A program made the translations under genes and the position numbers. The notes under the pieces were generated by a model, which saw only the letters and a list, made by a program, of their open reading frames with translations, had not been told where the DNA came from and made no database searches. Source: Paractinoplanes rishiriensis (GTDB lineage: Bacteria > Actinomycetota > Actinomycetes > Mycobacteriales > Micromonosporaceae). Taken from it: a stretch of 64,000 nt of DNA. The stretch is taken from assembly GCF_016862375.1 (NCBI RefSeq), contig NZ_BOMV01000034.1, positions 1 through 64,000 on the forward strand, given 5' to 3'. Positions 25,500 through 34,289 of this stretch are shown here, one piece after another; position 1 is the stretch's first letter; every line of letters begins with the position of its first letter.

Positions 25500-25985
25500 G
25501 GTTCTGAACAGGGAGTGCGTCCGGGCAGCACGAACGGCGTACACGTTCGTCCGATCCGGAGACCGTCCACCAGATGTAACCCGCAGCGCACCGGCCGGCG
25601 GCTTGCGCCGCCGCTCTCAGAACCGGACCTGCACGTTCACCGTAATAATCGGTGGTGGCGCAATGGCAGTGCCGGGCAGTTGGGTAGCCCTCTTAACCCC
25701 GGAGGCGACGGTATCCACACGACCGTCGAACAGTCCTCGGTCGCCGTCTGCCGACTTACAGCGGCCAGCCTCTTTGTCTCCCCGGCACCACTGTCCGACC
25801 CAGAGAGTTGCCGTGACGAGGCATCAAGGAGGGTTCACCATATGGGTGCCCTTGGGCTTTTCCCTGAGCTTCGCACCCGGCAATTACCCGCCACGCACGT
25901 CAGGGCGGGGACCGGTCTCGAATACTGACCGGGAGTTACGTCTCGGGCATCAAACCCGACCTCCAATCGACGTACTCACTCACTC
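25500..25985 (-). ncRNA. Candidate orphan structured RNA (HEARO/omega-RNA-like, tentative)
   Basis: No convincing protein frame crosses this stretch, yet it is rich in short perfect hairpins: 25597-25612 (GGCGGC/GCCGCC, tetraloop), 25638-25654 (CACCG/CGGTG), 25706-25728 (CGACGGT/ACCGTCG). On the minus strand conserved-looking blocks such as TGCCATTGCGCCAC, GGTGAACGTGCAGGTCCGG and TTCTGAGAGCGG recall HEARO/omega-RNAs that precede iscB genes. Only a short stretch reading FVLPGRTPCS (25505-25534), faintly like an IscB start, follows; no RuvC or HNH region remains. A group II intron remnant is the main alternative. Strand and bounds are approximate. Confidence 0.4.
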
Positions 25986-26205
25986 CGTGTGACCTCGTGG
26001 CGCACCTGACATCGGCAGATCCGGGCGTTTCAGGGTCTGGGTGCTTCGTCCGGCGTGGTTGGTGGGGTTCCTGTGTTGCTGTCTTCGGGTCAGCTTGGAC
26101 GGGACCATCGCGAGGCAGGCGGGATGCGCCTCGCCTCGCTTGCGTGTGCTTCGGGCCGTAGCTGTCCCTGATACGCGGAGCCCTAGGCCCGCTCGTGTGT
26201 CAGGG

Positions 26206-26475
26206 TCAGGCGGTCCAGCCGAGCCATTTTTCGCCGGCGGTCAGGGCGGCCCACCAGATCAGGAACGCCAGTACCGGGATCACCAGGACCCACAACGGCT
26301 TGCGGCGCCGCATCATGGTGATGGCCGCGACCAGCAGGACCAGCCACACCAGCAGCAGCACGCCGATCGCCCACGCGGGCGCCACCAGGCCGCTCGACAC
26401 ATAGAAGACCAGCGTTGCCAGGAACGCGGCGAACGCCAGCCAGCCCAGCAGCCACTGCCACCACGGACGCGTCAT
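26206..26475 (-). CDS. Small membrane protein with three helices
   Basis: 89 residues, with a Trp-rich start (MTRPWWQWLLGWLAF) and three hydrophobic helices separated by RRRKP. It lies 4 bp downstream of the GH13 gene on the same strand, so it is the last gene of the alpha-glucoside operon or a following monocistron. Proteins of this type are common in actinobacteria and have no assigned function. Confidence 0.65.
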   Translation of the reverse strand: MTRPWWQWLLGWLAFAAFLATLVFYVSSGLVAPAWAIGVLLLVWLVLLVAAITMMRRRKPLWVLVIPVLAFLIWWAALTAGEKWLGWTA

Positions 26476-26479
26476 CGCG

Positions 26480-28018
26480 TCAGCGTAGCGGCGGCGCGTA
26501 CCAGGCGGCAGTGTTGCCCGGCAACGAATCCGGGGTCACGCCGGGGCCGCTGGCCAGGATGGGATCCGGGTGCGGTGCGGGGGCCGGTGTGTCGCCCAGG
26601 TTGACCGCGCAGACGAAGCCGGGGCCGCGCGCGAACGCCAGCACGTCCGGCGCCGACGGGAGCCAGGTCAGGCCGGCGGAACCCAGGTGCCGGCGGTGGT
26701 GCAGCGCCTCCCGGTACAGGCACAGGGTGGACGAAGGGTCGGACAGCTGCCGGTCCACCGTCAGCCCCGCCCACGACGCCGGTTGCGGGAGCCACGACGC
26801 GGTGCCGGGGCCGAAGCCGTACGAGGGGGACGTGCCGGACCACGGCAGCGGCACCCGGCAGCCGTCGCGGCCGCGCTTCCGGCCGCCGCTGCGCCGGAAC
26901 TCCGGGTCGCGGCGGGACTCGGGCGGCAGCCTGACGACCTCCGGCAGGCCCAGTTCCTCACCCTGATAGAGGTACGCGGAACCGGGCAGTGCCAGCATCA
27001 GCAGCGCCGCCGCCCGAGCCCGTTGCCGGCCCACCCGGCCGCCTCCGTAGCGGGTCGCCTGGCGTACCACGTCATGGTTTGCCAGCACCCACGTCGCGGG
27101 CGCACCCACCGTGGCCAAGGCACCCAGGCTGTCGTCGATCGCGGTGCGCAGCGCCGCAGCCGACCAGGGCGCCGTCAGGAACGGGAAGGTGAACGCCGTG
27201 TGCAACTCGTCGGGGCGCAGGTAGCGCGCCATCCGGTCGAGGTCCTGCACCCACACCTCGCCGGCGAAGACCCGGCCGCCGGGGTAGGCGTCGCTGAGCC
27301 GGCGCCAGTCCCGGTACACCTCGTGCACCTCGTCGACGTCGAAGTACGGGTGTGCCGTGGACGGGCGGCGGCCCAGGTTCGGCATCTGCGGGTCCTTCGC
27401 GAGGCCGTGCGCCACGTCGATCCGGAAGCCGTCGACGCCGCGGTCGAACCAGAACCGCAGGATGTCGCGGAACTCGGCGCGCACCTCCTCGTTGGTCCAG
27501 TCCAGGTCGGGCTGCTCGGGGGCGAACAGGTGCAGGTACCACTGGTCCGAGCCGGGCACCCGGGTCCAGGCGCGGCCGCCGAAACCGCTGCGCCAGTTGT
27601 TCGGCGGCGCCTCGCCGCGGCCGTTGCGGAACAGATAGCGGGCGCGTTCCCGGCTGCCGGGGCCGGCCGCCAGCGCTTGCCGGAACCACGGGTGCTGGTC
27701 GGAGGTGTGGTTGGGCACCAGGTCGAACAGCACTCGCAGGCCCAGCTCGTGGGCCTCGCGGATCAGGGCGTCGGCGTCGGCGAGCGTGCCGAACCGGGGG
27801 TCGACGTCGCGGTGGTCGGCCACGTCGTAGCCGTTGTCGGCCTGCGGGGACGGGTAGAACGGGTTCAGCCAGATCGCGTCCACGCCCAGGTCCTGCAGGT
27901 ACTGCAGGCGGGACCGGACGCCGGGCAGGTCGCCGATCCCGTCGCCGTCCGCGTCGGCGAAGCTCCACACGTACACCTGATAGATGACGGCGTGGCGCCA
28001 CCAGGGTTCGCGGCTCAC
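26480..28018 (-). CDS. GH13 alpha-glucosidase / oligo-1,6-glucosidase-type enzyme
   Basis: 512 residues from GTG 28018, which overlaps the ATPase stop (GTGA). GH13 landmarks appear in order: VIYQVYVWSFADADGDGIGD, DLVPNHTSD (region I), GFRIDVAHG (nucleophile Asp, region II), FAGEVWVQD (acid/base Glu, region III) and VLANHDVVR (region IV). No signal peptide is present, so it acts in the cytoplasm on imported malto- or isomalto-oligosaccharides or alpha-glucosides. It closes a transport operon that also carries its own ATPase. Exact linkage specificity cannot be told from sequence alone. Confidence 0.92.
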   Translation of the reverse strand: MSREPWWRHAVIYQVYVWSFADADGDGIGDLPGVRSRLQYLQDLGVDAIWLNPFYPSPQADNGYDVADHRDVDPRFGTLADADALIREAHELGLRVLFDLVPNHTSDQHPWFRQALAAGPGSRERARYLFRNGRGEAPPNNWRSGFGGRAWTRVPGSDQWYLHLFAPEQPDLDWTNEEVRAEFRDILRFWFDRGVDGFRIDVAHGLAKDPQMPNLGRRPSTAHPYFDVDEVHEVYRDWRRLSDAYPGGRVFAGEVWVQDLDRMARYLRPDELHTAFTFPFLTAPWSAAALRTAIDDSLGALATVGAPATWVLANHDVVRQATRYGGGRVGRQRARAAALLMLALPGSAYLYQGEELGLPEVVRLPPESRRDPEFRRSGGRKRGRDGCRVPLPWSGTSPSYGFGPGTASWLPQPASWAGLTVDRQLSDPSSTLCLYREALHHRRHLGSAGLTWLPSAPDVLAFARGPGFVCAVNLGDTPAPAPHPDPILASGPGVTPDSLPGNTAAWYAPPLR

Positions 28019-29244
28019 CGCTGGTCCATCCGCTCGCGCAGTTCCTCCTCCTCCAGGCTGGCCAGGTCGGCGGCGGCGTCCTCGTCGCGGGTGAGGTTGG
28101 CGCCGGTCTTGGGGTCGAAGAGGTGCATGCGGCGGGAGTCGGCCCAGAACTCGCCCTCGTGGTTCTCGCGCAGGCGGCTCATCGCGTCGATCTTGATGAT
28201 CAGCTGGCTGCGCAGGGCCTCGCTGTCGAGTTCCGCGGCCAGGTCGGCCAGTTGCCGGGCCACCTCGGGGTTGGCCTCGAAGGGCAGGTACGCGTACTGC
28301 GAGTCGCCCAGCCACTCGGTGACGTCGACCTGCGCGCGGAAGGTCGCGCCCCGGGCCCTCTTCTCCGGGTCGAGCATCCGGGCGTCCTCGAAGTGGTCGG
28401 GCCGCAGGCCGGCGATCAGCAACTGCCCGTCGCTCACCTTGCCGGCTGCCGCCGCGGGCACCTCGACCTCCAGGAACGGCAGCTTCAGGCGGGCGCCGTC
28501 GACCATCGCGGGCAGGAAGTTCATCGGCGGCGAACCGATGAACCCGGCCACGAACATGTTGACCGGCTGCTCGTACAGCTCCCGCGGGGACGCCACCTGC
28601 TGGAGCAGGCCGCGGCGCAGCACCGCGACCCGGTCGCCCAGGGTCATCGCCTCGGTCTGGTCATGGGTCACATACACCGTGGTGGTGCCGAGCCGTCGTT
28701 GCATCCGGGAGATTTCGGTACGCATCTGACCGCGCAGCTTGGCATCCAGGTTGGACAGCGGCTCGTCGAACAGGAACGCGTTGACCTGCCGGACGATGGC
28801 CCGGCCCATGGCGACCCGCTGCCGCTGGCCGCCGGACAGGTTGGCCGGCTTGCGGTCCAGGTGCTCGTTGAGCTCCAGCATGTTCGCCGCCTCGTGCACC
28901 CGGCGGCGGATCTCGTCCTCGCTGATGCCCTTCATCAGGCGGAGCGGGAACGCGATGTTCTCGAACACGGTCAGGTGCGGGTAGAGCGCGTAGTTCTGGA
29001 ACACCATGGACAGGTTGCGGTCCCGGGGCGCCTTCTCGTTGACCCGGTCGCCGCCGATCAGCATGTCGCCGGACGTGATGTCCTCCAGCCCGACGATCAT
29101 GCGGAGCAGCGTGGACTTCCCACAGCCGGACGGGCCGACCAGAATCATGAACTCGCCGTCGGCGATGTCCAGGCTGACGTCGTTGACCGCCTTGAACCCG
29201 TCGCCGTACTCCTTGACGATGTTGCGCATCTCGATGGCAGACAT
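28015..29244 (-). CDS. Sugar ABC importer ATPase (MsmK/UgpC/MalK type)
   Basis: 409 residues. Walker A GPSGCGKST (37-45), signature LSGGQRQR, Walker B FLFDEPLSNLDAKLRGQM and the H-loop VTHDQTEAM are canonical. A C-terminal TOBE/OB regulatory domain (about 240-380) follows. It is somewhat longer than typical MsiK/MsmK (about 370) through an acidic C-terminal tail. In Streptomyces such an ATPase (MsiK) is usually unlinked and shared; here it is within the operon. It energises the two permeases encoded upstream. Confidence 0.93.
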   Translation of the reverse strand: MSAIEMRNIVKEYGDGFKAVNDVSLDIADGEFMILVGPSGCGKSTLLRMIVGLEDITSGDMLIGGDRVNEKAPRDRNLSMVFQNYALYPHLTVFENIAFPLRLMKGISEDEIRRRVHEAANMLELNEHLDRKPANLSGGQRQRVAMGRAIVRQVNAFLFDEPLSNLDAKLRGQMRTEISRMQRRLGTTTVYVTHDQTEAMTLGDRVAVLRRGLLQQVASPRELYEQPVNMFVAGFIGSPPMNFLPAMVDGARLKLPFLEVEVPAAAAGKVSDGQLLIAGLRPDHFEDARMLDPEKRARGATFRAQVDVTEWLGDSQYAYLPFEANPEVARQLADLAAELDSEALRSQLIIKIDAMSRLRENHEGEFWADSRRMHLFDPKTGANLTRDEDAAADLASLEEEELRERMDQR

Positions 29245-29256
29245 GTACGGGTCCTT

Positions 29257-30087
29257 TCAGCCCTTCACGGCGCCGGAGGTGAGACCGGCCACGATCTTGC
29301 GCTGGAACAGCAGCACCAGCACCACCACGGGGATGGTCACCACGACGGCGGCGGCCGCGATCGGCGCGGTCGGCTGGGAGAACTGCGAGGCGCCCTGGAA
29401 AAACGCGAGCGCGGCGGGCACCGGGCGGGCCGCCTCGCTGGAGGTGAGCGTGATGCCGAAGACGAAGTCGTTCCACACCGCGAAGAAGGTCAGGATCGCC
29501 GCGGTGAAGACGCCCGGCGCGGCCAGCGGGACGATGACCCGGCGGAATGCCTGCCAGGCCGTCGCGCCGTCGACCTGTGCGGCCTGTTCCATCTCCCAGG
29601 GGATCTCGCGGAAGAAGGCGGCCAGCACATAGACCGACAAAGGCAAGGAATAAGAGAGGTACGGGATGATCAGGCCGAGCCACGTGTCGTAGAGACCGAC
29701 CGTGCGCCACAGGTTGAACAGCGGCGTGGCGATCGCGATCACCGGGAAGACCGTGATGGCCAGCGCCACCCCGAGCACCAGTCGCTTGCCGGGAAAATCC
29801 AGACGGGAGATCGCGTACGCGGCCAGCGTCGCCAGGATGACCGAGAAGGTGGTGGCGATGACCGCCATACCGACCGAGTTGCGCAGTGCGGTGGTGAACA
29901 GGTCGGAGGCGAACACCGTCCGGTAGTTGTCCCAGCTCCACACGGTCGGCAGGAACTGCTTGTTGGTGATGTCGTCGCCGGCCTTGAACGACAGCGACAC
30001 GATCCAGAACACCGGGATCAGGGCGTACAGGATGATCAGGATGGCGCCTGCGATCCAGTACGCCTGGGTGCGACGGCTGGCCTTCAT
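29257..30087 (-). CDS. Sugar ABC importer permease (MalG/AglG type)
   Basis: 276 residues with six predicted membrane helices. The inner-membrane permease coupling motif is present as EMEQAAQVDGATAWQAFRRV, followed by IVPLAAPGVFTAAIL. The N-terminus (QAYWIAGAILIILYALIPVFWIVSLSFK) is typical of CUT1-family MalG components. It overlaps the upstream permease gene by 4 bp, and pairs with it and the downstream ATPase. Confidence 0.93.
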   Translation of the reverse strand: MKASRRTQAYWIAGAILIILYALIPVFWIVSLSFKAGDDITNKQFLPTVWSWDNYRTVFASDLFTTALRNSVGMAVIATTFSVILATLAAYAISRLDFPGKRLVLGVALAITVFPVIAIATPLFNLWRTVGLYDTWLGLIIPYLSYSLPLSVYVLAAFFREIPWEMEQAAQVDGATAWQAFRRVIVPLAAPGVFTAAILTFFAVWNDFVFGITLTSSEAARPVPAALAFFQGASQFSQPTAPIAAAAVVVTIPVVVLVLLFQRKIVAGLTSGAVKG

Positions 30088-31040
30088 TTGCGGTCACCCC
30101 TCTGCTGGGACAGGTCGGTGCGGAAGACCTTGAGGAAGAGGAACGCGATCAGGACCACGAGGATCGCGAGGATGACGCTGACCGCGGAGCCGAGGCCGAT
30201 CATGACCCGGCTGATGGTCTGCCGGTACGCCAGGAACGACAGGGTCTCGGTGCTCTGCGCGCCGGCCGTCATGATGAAGATGCTGTCGAAGACCCGGAAC
30301 GCATCCAGCGTGCGGAACAGCAGCGCGACCATGATGGCCGCCTTCATGTTCGGCAGGATCACCCGCTTCACCCGCTGCCAGGCCTTGGCACCGTCGACCT
30401 TGGCGGCCTCCAGGTAGTCGTCCGGGATCTGGGCCAGGCCGGCCAGCAGCAGCAGGGACATGAACGGGGTGGTCTTCCAGATCTCGGCGACGCAGACCGT
30501 GAAGATGGCCGACCAGGTGCCGCCGAACCAGTCGAACTCGCCCAGGCCGAACAGCGGATTCACGAAGCCGTAGGTGTTGCTGAACGCATAGGCCCAGGCG
30601 TACGCCGAGACGACGGTGATGATCCCGTACGGGACCAGAATTGCCGTTCGCAGCGGCGTGCGCAGATGGAGCGCCCGGTGCATCACCATGGCCAGCGCGA
30701 AACCGAGCACCAGTTCGGCCGCCACGGTGACGACGGTGATCAGCGACGTGATGCCGAACTGCCGCCAGAACAGGCCGTCGGTCAGGATCATCGCGTAGTT
30801 GCCGAGGCCCACGAAGTCGCGGCCGGTCGGGTCGGTGAGGCGGTAGTCGAACAGGGACAGCCAGACCGCGTTGAGAATCGGGTAGCCGGTGACCGCGACC
30901 ATCACGATGAACGCCGGACCGGCCAGCAGCCAGCCGAGTTTGCGTTCGTGCCGGGCCCGGTCGGTGAGCCGCACCCGGCGCCGGGCGGTGCGGGCGGCCG
31001 GGGCCGTCGTGGTCGGCGCGGCGGGAGTCGTCGTGCTCAT
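30084..31040 (-). CDS. Sugar ABC importer permease (MalF/AglF type)
   Basis: 318 residues with six main membrane helices and a basic, Ala/Thr-rich cytoplasmic start. The EAA coupling loop is seen as DDYLEAAKVDGAKAWQRVKRV followed by ILPNMKAAIMVALLF. WLLAGPAFIVMVAVTGYPI near the start is characteristic of CUT1 MalF-type permeases. The gene lies 10 bp after the binding-protein gene and is coupled to the MalG-type gene. Confidence 0.93.
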   Translation of the reverse strand: MSTTTPAAPTTTAPAARTARRRVRLTDRARHERKLGWLLAGPAFIVMVAVTGYPILNAVWLSLFDYRLTDPTGRDFVGLGNYAMILTDGLFWRQFGITSLITVVTVAAELVLGFALAMVMHRALHLRTPLRTAILVPYGIITVVSAYAWAYAFSNTYGFVNPLFGLGEFDWFGGTWSAIFTVCVAEIWKTTPFMSLLLLAGLAQIPDDYLEAAKVDGAKAWQRVKRVILPNMKAAIMVALLFRTLDAFRVFDSIFIMTAGAQSTETLSFLAYRQTISRVMIGLGSAVSVILAILVVLIAFLFLKVFRTDLSQQRGDRK

Positions 31041-31050
31041 GGCCCCTCCT

Positions 31051-32349
31051 CTAGATCAGTCGCCGGTTGGACAGGACGTCCTCGAGCAGGTTGTCGGCCT
31101 CCCGAGGGGTGGTTTCCGGCGAGAGCGCGTCCGGCGGGTGGTACGCGGTCTGAATCGAACCGGTGACGTCGCCGTAGTACGGGCTGACCGGCCGCGGCGT
31201 GGCCTTGTCCATGCCGGTGCGGATCTCGTCGGCCATCGGGAACATCTCGCGGATCTGCGGATCGTCGAACACCGCACCCAGCGCCGCCGGGTTGCCCGCC
31301 TTGATCATGAAGTCCTTCTGGCTCTGCTGGTTGGCCAGGCAGCGGATGGCCTGCACCGCGAGGTCCTGCCGGGTGCTGAACGCGCTGACCGACAGGCCCA
31401 GCCCGCCGGACGGCGGCGCGCTGTCCCGGCCGGCGTCGACCCGCGGGTAGCTGGTCCAGCCGACGTCGTCCTTGAAGCTCGCCGGCAGGCTGCCCTCGTC
31501 GATGGCCGAGTCGAAGGCGGCCCACACGTACGGCCAATTGACCATGAACCCGCCGTCGGCGGCCTGGAATGCGGCCCGCGAATCCTCCTCGCCGGCGGTG
31601 CTGAACCCGGCCGGCGCGGCCGGTGACGCCGCGAGGTCGTGCATGATCTTGACGGCCGCGGTGCCGGCCGGGCTGTCCAGCTCGCCCCGCACCTCGCTGG
31701 CCGGCAGGTTCTCGCTGTCCGGCGCCAGAATCGAGCCGCCGGCCGAGGCGATCAGGGCGTTGACCCAGACCATCAGGCTCTCGTTGCGCCGGCCCTGCGC
31801 GGCCATCGTGACCCCGGCCTGTGACGCGCCGCGGATCAGCTGGTCCCAGGTCACCGGCCCGGCGGCCGGGTCGACGCCGGCCCGCTGGAGCACCGACTTG
31901 CGGTACCAGAGCAGTTGGGTGTTGCCGTAGAGCGGTGCCGAGTAGAGGGTGTCGCGGAACGTCGACTGCTCCAGCGGTCCGTTGAGGATGCCGGTGGAGA
32001 ACTCCTGCCGTTCGGCGCTGGTGAAGGCGCGCAGGAAGCCGGCGTTGGCGAACTCGGCCATGAACGGCGGGTCGACGCTGACGATGTCCAGCGACCGGTC
32101 CTGGGCGGCCAGCCGGCGCAGCAGTTGCTCCCGGCCGCCGGCCGCGGTGTTCGGCAGGCGCTGGATGTCGAAGGCGTACGCGCCACCGGACTCGGCGGCG
32201 CAGCGGGCGGCGACGTCCGCCTGGGCGGCGTCGGCGATGAAGTAGGAGAGCGTGTTCGTCGATTCCTCGCCGCAGGCGGTGAGCAGCGAGGCGGTCAGGG
32301 CCAGCACGGCGGCGGCCCGCGGGGCGCGATGCGGATAGTCCTTGAGCAC
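31051..32349 (-). CDS. Sugar-binding lipoprotein of the alpha-glucoside importer
   Basis: 432 residues. A lipoprotein signal peptide ends in LLTACG (Cys26). The mature part has the extracellular solute-binding family 1 layout (DIVSVDPPFMAEFANAGFL, SAPLYGNTQLLWYRKSVL, GFMVNWPYVWAAFDSA). It is the first gene of a six-gene operon and so is most directly controlled by the LacI-type operator just upstream. The ligand is inferred from the GH13 enzyme to be an alpha-linked gluco-oligosaccharide. Confidence 0.92.
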   Translation of the reverse strand: MLKDYPHRAPRAAAVLALTASLLTACGEESTNTLSYFIADAAQADVAARCAAESGGAYAFDIQRLPNTAAGGREQLLRRLAAQDRSLDIVSVDPPFMAEFANAGFLRAFTSAERQEFSTGILNGPLEQSTFRDTLYSAPLYGNTQLLWYRKSVLQRAGVDPAAGPVTWDQLIRGASQAGVTMAAQGRRNESLMVWVNALIASAGGSILAPDSENLPASEVRGELDSPAGTAAVKIMHDLAASPAAPAGFSTAGEEDSRAAFQAADGGFMVNWPYVWAAFDSAIDEGSLPASFKDDVGWTSYPRVDAGRDSAPPSGGLGLSVSAFSTRQDLAVQAIRCLANQQSQKDFMIKAGNPAALGAVFDDPQIREMFPMADEIRTGMDKATPRPVSPYYGDVTGSIQTAYHPPDALSPETTPREADNLLEDVLSNRRLI

Positions 32350-32388
32350 GGTGCCATCCCTTCGTCCGTGAAGGCGGCCGGATCAAGT

Positions 32389-32404
32389 CTGGAAACGCTT
32401 GCGG
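32389..32404. promoter_or_regulatory. LacI-type operator upstream of the sugar importer operon
   Basis: CTGGAAACGCTTGCGG, containing the AAACGCTT core typical of LacI/GalR-family operators, lies 40 bp upstream of the binding-protein start. A second copy with the same core is at 32468, next to the repressor gene. Confidence 0.72.
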
Positions 32405-32467
32405 ATTTCAGCCTTGATGTGACCCACATCTCATGTCAAGGGCTCGGCTCAGGTCGGAATTGGCATT

Positions 32468-32483
32468 CTGCAAACGCTTCCAG
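32468..32483. promoter_or_regulatory. Second LacI-type operator, upstream of the repressor gene
   Basis: CTGCAAACGCTTCCAG shares the AAACGCTT core with the site at 32389 and lies 18 bp before the LacI start. The two sites are 79 bp apart centre to centre, suitable for dual control or looping between divergent promoters. Confidence 0.72.
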
Positions 32484-32501
32484 TCTTGCTATCGTGCAGT
32501 C

Positions 32502-33500
32502 GTGCCTGCCGCCGCGAGGGTCAACATGGCCGACGTCGCGCGCCACGCCGGGGTGTCCCTGGCGACCGCGTCGCGTGCGCTCAGCGCCCGGCCGCACGTG
32601 GCGCCGGCCACCCGGGCTCGGGTGCTGGCGGCCGCGGAGCGCCTCGCGTACGTGATCTCCCCGGAGGCCTCGCGCCTGGCCGGTGGCCGCACCGACCGGA
32701 TCGCCGTGGTGGTGCCGCACCTGTCCCGGTGGTTCTTCGGCGCCCTGCTCGAGGGGCTCGAGGCGGTGTTGCGCGAGGCCGGCCTGGACGTGCTGCTCTA
32801 CCACGCGGGCAACTTCTTCCAGCGCCTGCCGGCCCGCCGCAAGGTGGACGCCGTGGTCGTGGTGGGCATGCCGGTGGCCGAGCCCGAGCGGGCCCGGCTG
32901 GAGCTGATGGGCGTGCACGTAGTCGCGGCCGGCGGTCAGGTCGAGAGTTACCCGTACGTGTCCATCGACGACACCGCGGCCGGCCGCCAGGCCGTCGACC
33001 ACCTGCTGTTCCTGAAGCACCGCCGGATCGGCATGATCGCCACGGTCGAGCCCGGCCTGCCCGGCTGGCCGGCCCGCCCCGGCCGCACCGAGGCCTACCA
33101 CCGGGCGATCGCCGAGGCGGGCCTGCCGGACGACCCCGGCCTGGTGGTCACGGTGCCCTGGGGCGGCATCAACGGCGCCGACGCGATGGACCGGCTGCTG
33201 AGCCTGCGCGAGCCGCCGACCGCGGTGTACGCCCACTCGGACGAGGTGGCGCTGGGCGCGATGCGTACGCTGCGGCGGGCCGGCCTGCGCATCCCCGAGG
33301 ACGTCTCGGTGGTCGGCATCGACGACCACCCGCTGGCCGACCTGGCCGACCTGACGACGGTCGCCCAGCCGGTGTACGACCAGGGCTCGCTGGCCGGCCG
33401 GATGGTGCTGTCACTGCTGGCCGGCGACCCGCCGGGCGCGGGCATCACGGTCCCGACCCGGCTGGTCATCCGCGGCTCGACGGCCCCGCCGGGCCGCTAG
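32502..33500 (+). CDS. LacI-family repressor of the alpha-glucoside operon
   Basis: 332 residues from GTG 32502 (ATG 32526 is possible; upstream extension would run through the operator). The N-terminal HTH reads NMADVARHAGVSLATASRALS with the hinge helix region ASRLAGGRTDRI. A periplasmic-binding-like sensor domain follows (IAVVVPHLSRWFFGALLEGL, VSIDDTAAGRQAVDHLL, AVYAHSDEVALGAM, VSVVGIDDHPLADLADLTTV). Divergent placement and the two flanking operators make it the likely local repressor, released by the imported sugar. Confidence 0.92.
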   Translation: MPAAARVNMADVARHAGVSLATASRALSARPHVAPATRARVLAAAERLAYVISPEASRLAGGRTDRIAVVVPHLSRWFFGALLEGLEAVLREAGLDVLLYHAGNFFQRLPARRKVDAVVVVGMPVAEPERARLELMGVHVVAAGGQVESYPYVSIDDTAAGRQAVDHLLFLKHRRIGMIATVEPGLPGWPARPGRTEAYHRAIAEAGLPDDPGLVVTVPWGGINGADAMDRLLSLREPPTAVYAHSDEVALGAMRTLRRAGLRIPEDVSVVGIDDHPLADLADLTTVAQPVYDQGSLAGRMVLSLLAGDPPGAGITVPTRLVIRGSTAPPGR

Positions 33501-33530
33501 ACGGGTTCGCCGATCGAGGTCGGCGCGAGG

Positions 33531-34238
33531 TCAGTGGCAGTGGGTGCCCGGTTCGGCGCCGACCTTGGTAACGCCGGGCCTCGTCCACTGTGGGACGGGC
33601 CGGCCGTCCAGGCGCCACTTCGAGTAGGTGGGCTCCTGGGGCCAGCCCTCCGGGGAGTCCTCCCAGGTCTCCTGACGTCCGAAAACGGTCATGTCGAGCA
33701 GCTTGTGCGACGCCATGATGGCCTCGACGCCGCGGCCGGTGGTCTCGTAGGTCAGGAAGAACCGGTCGTCGCGGCGCAGGTAGCAGGCGATGACGCCGCC
33801 GCCGGCGATGGCCGGGTCGTCGACGCCGTAGGTCGAGTACCACGGGTGGGTGTAGCCCATGAACTCGCGGAACGGGGCCATCTCGTCGTACGGGCCCTCG
33901 CCGAGGACGGCGAACGAGATGCCTCGGGCCTCCAGGTAGGCGGCGTCGTGGAAGTCCCAGATCGTCGCGGTGCAGCCCTCGCACTGCTCCTCGAACGGCT
34001 TGCCAAGATGCCACATGTGCTTGTAGACGACGAGTTGGTCGCGGCCCTGGAAGATGTCGGCCAGCGGCGTCGGCCCGCCGGCGCCGGTCAGCGTGACCGG
34101 GGCGACCTCGGTCATCGGCAGGCGGCGCCGGGCGGCGGCGATCTCGTCGCCTTCGCGGGTGTGTGCCTTTTCGCGGACCAGCAGGTTGTCGCGCTCGCGG
34201 AGCCAGGCCGCACGGTCGACGATGTCCGGGATGCTCAT
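33531..34238 (-). CDS. DUF899 thioredoxin-like family protein
   Basis: 235 residues from ATG 34238. It has the DUF899 pattern: a charged start (WLRERDNLLVREKAHTREGDEI), LADIFQGRDQLVVYKHMW, EEQCEGCTATIWDF with a CxxC pair, and a C-terminal THPWYSTYGVDD and GRGVEAIMASHKLLDMT. The fold is predicted thioredoxin-like. The biochemical role is not established. It is divergent from the HxlR regulator with 51 bp between starts, a common pairing that suggests local control. Confidence 0.85.
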   Translation of the reverse strand: MSIPDIVDRAAWLRERDNLLVREKAHTREGDEIAAARRRLPMTEVAPVTLTGAGGPTPLADIFQGRDQLVVYKHMWHLGKPFEEQCEGCTATIWDFHDAAYLEARGISFAVLGEGPYDEMAPFREFMGYTHPWYSTYGVDDPAIAGGGVIACYLRRDDRFFLTYETTGRGVEAIMASHKLLDMTVFGRQETWEDSPEGWPQEPTYSKWRLDGRPVPQWTRPGVTKVGAEPGTHCH

Positions 34239-34242
34239 GCGG

Positions 34243-34259
34243 GATATCTTAAACATATC
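34243..34259. promoter_or_regulatory. AT-rich palindrome between DUF899 and HxlR genes
   Basis: GATAT at 34243-34247 and ATATC at 34255-34259 form an inverted repeat with a 7-nt AT-rich spacer, in an otherwise very GC-rich region. It lies in the divergent promoter and is a candidate HxlR operator. Confidence 0.42.
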
Positions 34260-34289
34260 AACGGCTAGGATAAAGATAGTGAGGCGGCT

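Noticed and set aside
25580..25985. Group II intron as the main call for the structured region
   Set aside because: The blocks GGTCCGGTTCTGAGAG recall domain V, but the matching 5' half of domain V and any reverse transcriptase are missing. It is kept only as the alternative.
25498..25992. A 164-residue plus-strand protein in the relic region
   Set aside because: It has no domain, an odd composition and no ribosome-binding site, and the DNA is full of small perfect hairpins, which suggests RNA structure instead.
28123..30417. A long plus-strand frame across the sugar importer operon
   Set aside because: The composition is His/Gln/Arg-rich low complexity, and it is antisense to three genes with canonical ABC motifs.
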